Positions 62,301 through 64,000 of a DNA stretch of 64,000 nt are shown here, in pieces. A program made the translations under genes and the position numbers. Source of the DNA: Campylorhamphus procurvoides (taxonomy: Eukaryota; Chordata; Aves; Passeriformes; Dendrocolaptidae); contig WBMV01003298.1 in assembly GCA_013396655.1 (NCBI GenBank), forward strand, positions 3,096,312-3,160,311, written 5' to 3'. The notes under the pieces are model-generated. The model was not told where the DNA came from, searched no databases, and saw nothing but the letters and a program-made list of their open reading frames with translations. How positions within the stretch are numbered: position 1 is the stretch's first letter; every line of letters starts with the position of its first letter.

Positions 62301-63535
62301 TGCAAAATGCAGCCCCTCTTCCATTCCCATCCCTGTACAGATGTGCTCCCATCCAGCTGTTCCAACTGCATCACACAGCCTGAGCATCTGGGAAAGTTTG
62401 GTACCAAGGTGTGGCAGGCTTTCAAACAATCCACACACAGGGAAGGTGCCATACAGAATTCTTAGCAACTCCATGAAATACAATATAAGAAGATAAATGG
62501 GCACTATCTGTCTAAGGTGTCTGTGAATAAATCTGAGCTGCTGATGCCTGTGGTGGCTCTGAGTGAAACATTCACTTCTCACTAATGAAAATATTTTGAT
62601 TAACAACTTTATTTGCCTAGTGGCAAATACCTCTTTTTTTTCTTTTAAATCACAGACAAGTGTCATAAAAGATTTCATTTGCACATTAACAGGGTATTTA
62701 TAAAGTACTTGGTATTTGAGTTCCCTCAGCAGGCAATTAGAGATCTGTTCTATTTTTTGAACAGTTTTGGTTAGGTTTTTTAATTAGTCTCAAGGTGACT
62801 TCCAGCACACTAATAGATCCCGGCAGATTTCCCATAAAACTGCTGGTAATAATTAGTTCCTCGTACTTACTGCAGCACTTTGCAGTGCAGGCATTGCACA
62901 GCAGTCACTGAAAGGTCTGGTCTTCAAAACACACTGAAAGCTAGGAAACAAAGGTGAGGCATATTTTTATATAGCAATATTTATATACAGTATGATTTAC
63001 TTACAAGTGTGTGTGAGCCCCAAGTCCAGAGAAGGAGCCTGTTGTAAATCAGGTTAATTCAACTGCTCACTTGACCAATGGATCAGAGGAGGAAGTTCCC
63101 TCAAAGCCTTGTTCTTCATGTTCTCACCTATCTCCTGTCCTGCCCTCTGGGTACAGGGATTTCATCCCTGGATGGGGCTGTTAGTCCTGACAGGACTGAG
63201 ATCACTGAGCACTGGGATCAGCTGTCCCCTGGGCCAGTCAGACCAGGGCAGAGTTCTCCTTCTTTCCTCTTGCCCAAGGTACTCCCATCAAATGCTGTGA
63301 TTCTGAGAAAGCTGGAGAAGACTATTCTAGATGAAGAGTCATTTTCCAACTGTTAGTCATATACCCACTCTGGGTGTATAACATACCATGCTGGGCAGCT
63401 CTAATCCAGCCAGGACATTTCAGATGACATTGGCAACGCTGCCCTTCATGTGGCCACTCCAGGAGCCCCCATGCAACCAGTATGCTCCCAGTATGAGCAG
63501 TGCTAATGACATCTCTGTGCCTCTCTCCCACTCAG

Positions 63536-63823
63536 TTGGGTGGCATCAACAAAGCGACAGGATGGACCTGGGAGCAGCGAATCCTCATCATGGTGGTGGT
63601 GATGGTGGTTTGCTTTCTCCTTTGCTGGCTGCCCTATGCAGCTGTAGCACTTATAGCCACATTTGGGAACCCTGGGCTCATCACCTCTGCAGCCAGCATC
63701 ATCCCATCCATTCTTGCCAAGAGCAGCACAGTCTACAACCCCATCATCTACATATTTCTGAACAAAGAGATAAGCAAAATGTTATCCTTCTGTTTACTCA
63801 GATTCAATGTCTGCAAGGAGTAA
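63536..63823 (+). CDS. TMT-type (OPN3-related) opsin, last coding exon (TM6-TM7 and C-terminus)
   Basis: A splice acceptor with a pyrimidine tract (ctctctcccactcag) ends at 63535. The frame then encodes 95 residues to a TAA at 63821-63823. After a short intracellular-loop-3 end (INKATGWTWEQR), TM6 reads ILIMVVVMVVCFLLCWLPYA with the CWxPY motif. The next segment reads ATFGNPGLITSAASIIPS, and TM7 reads ILAKSSTVYNPIIYIFLNKE. That includes the Schiff-base lysine in AKSS and the NPxxY motif. The loop and TM7 sequence (ATFG.PG, SIIPS.LAKSSTV) fit teleost-multiple-tissue (TMT) opsins, sisters of encephalopsin (OPN3), better than visual opsins or melanopsin. Such opsins are light-sensing receptors in brain and retina. 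The C-terminal tail after NKE is very short (SKMLSFCLLRFNVCKE). The acceptor position matches the last OPN3/TMT intron, before TM6, as I recall it. The ATG at 63500 is intronic and not a start. No other exon of this gene was found in the window. Confidence 0.85.
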   Translation: MGGINKATGWTWEQRILIMVVVMVVCFLLCWLPYAAVALIATFGNPGLITSAASIIPSILAKSSTVYNPIIYIFLNKEISKMLSFCLLRFNVCKE

Positions 63824-63825
63824 AG

Positions 63826-63851
63826 AAATAGCAAGGGGAAATAGCAAGGGG
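63826..63851. repeat. Perfect 13-base direct repeat just after the opsin stop
   Basis: AAATAGCAAGGGG occurs twice back-to-back, starting three bases after the stop codon, in the 3' UTR. No poly(A) signal of the form AATAAA is seen before the window ends. Confidence 0.85.
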
Positions 63852-64000
63852 TTTGACAAATGAAATCCAAGAGACGGAAGCTCTGAGAAAGGGCTCCACG
63901 GAGCAAATTTATTTGACAAGTCTGCACTTTTGGAAGTTGGATGACCAACTACCCACGTGTCCAAATAGCAAGTGATAGGTTCTTTCTTTCCACTACACAG
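63852..64000 (+). other. 3' flank / probable 3' UTR of the opsin gene
   Basis: The sequence is non-coding and continues off the right edge. No polyadenylation signal was identified in it. Confidence 0.5.

Larger units (their letters stand above)
50481..63535. other. Non-coding DNA upstream of the opsin exon
   Basis: If the opsin gene has the usual OPN3/TMT structure, its introns and earlier exons should lie upstream of 63535, but none was recognised. A CR1 remnant is at 59286-59320. Simple repeats: (CCT)n at 56258-56274 and (AT)10 at 58455-58474. An ambiguous base sits at 59632, after an A run. The longest frames, such as 52337-52849 (plus) and 61031-61525 (plus), have no recognisable domain. 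Confidence 0.5.

Overview
This window looks like nuclear DNA from a bird, or possibly another sauropsid. Three stretches have the conserved 3' end of the chicken repeat 1 (CR1) LINE family (about 10988-11357 and 24921-24980 on the plus strand, 59286-59320 on the minus strand). The genes are vertebrate class A G protein-coupled receptors whose coding exons sit behind eukaryotic splice acceptors, and most of the sequence is non-coding. Two ambiguous bases (50361 and 59632) mark assembly uncertainty. No bacterial operons, CRISPR arrays, tRNA or rRNA genes were seen.

Layout. At the left edge is the first 108 codons of a GPR55-type receptor on the minus strand (324 down to 1). It has a splice acceptor just upstream of its start, and a plausible 5' untranslated exon and TATA box about 3 kb upstream. 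After about 17.5 kb of non-coding DNA comes a minus-strand tandem cluster of GPR35-like receptors: an intact copy at 21370-22359 (copy A), a decayed N-terminal relic at 28365-28634, and intact copies at 29193-30137 (copy B) and 33730-34755 (copy C). From 34.8 to 63.5 kb no coding exon could be recognised. The last plus-strand feature (63536-63823) is the final coding exon of a TMT/encephalopsin-type opsin, carrying transmembrane helices 6 and 7 and the retinal-binding lysine. Its upstream exons were not found.

How the genes relate. GPR55 and GPR35 are related lipid/metabolite receptors. Here they lie side by side in the same orientation, and the GPR35 branch has been amplified. All three intact GPR35-like copies keep the hallmarks of a folded, G-protein-coupling receptor. 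They differ at positions known to shape the human GPR35 ligand pocket: copy A keeps the TM3 arginine, and copies B and C have methionine there. Each copy has a splice acceptor a few bases to a few tens of bases before its ATG, so they arose by segmental (DNA-level) duplication and not by retroposition. The opsin is on the opposite strand and is functionally unrelated.

Nothing here is a wholly new biological system. The parts most worth follow-up are the divergent GPR35-like array, its relic, its linkage to GPR55, and the incomplete opsin gene.
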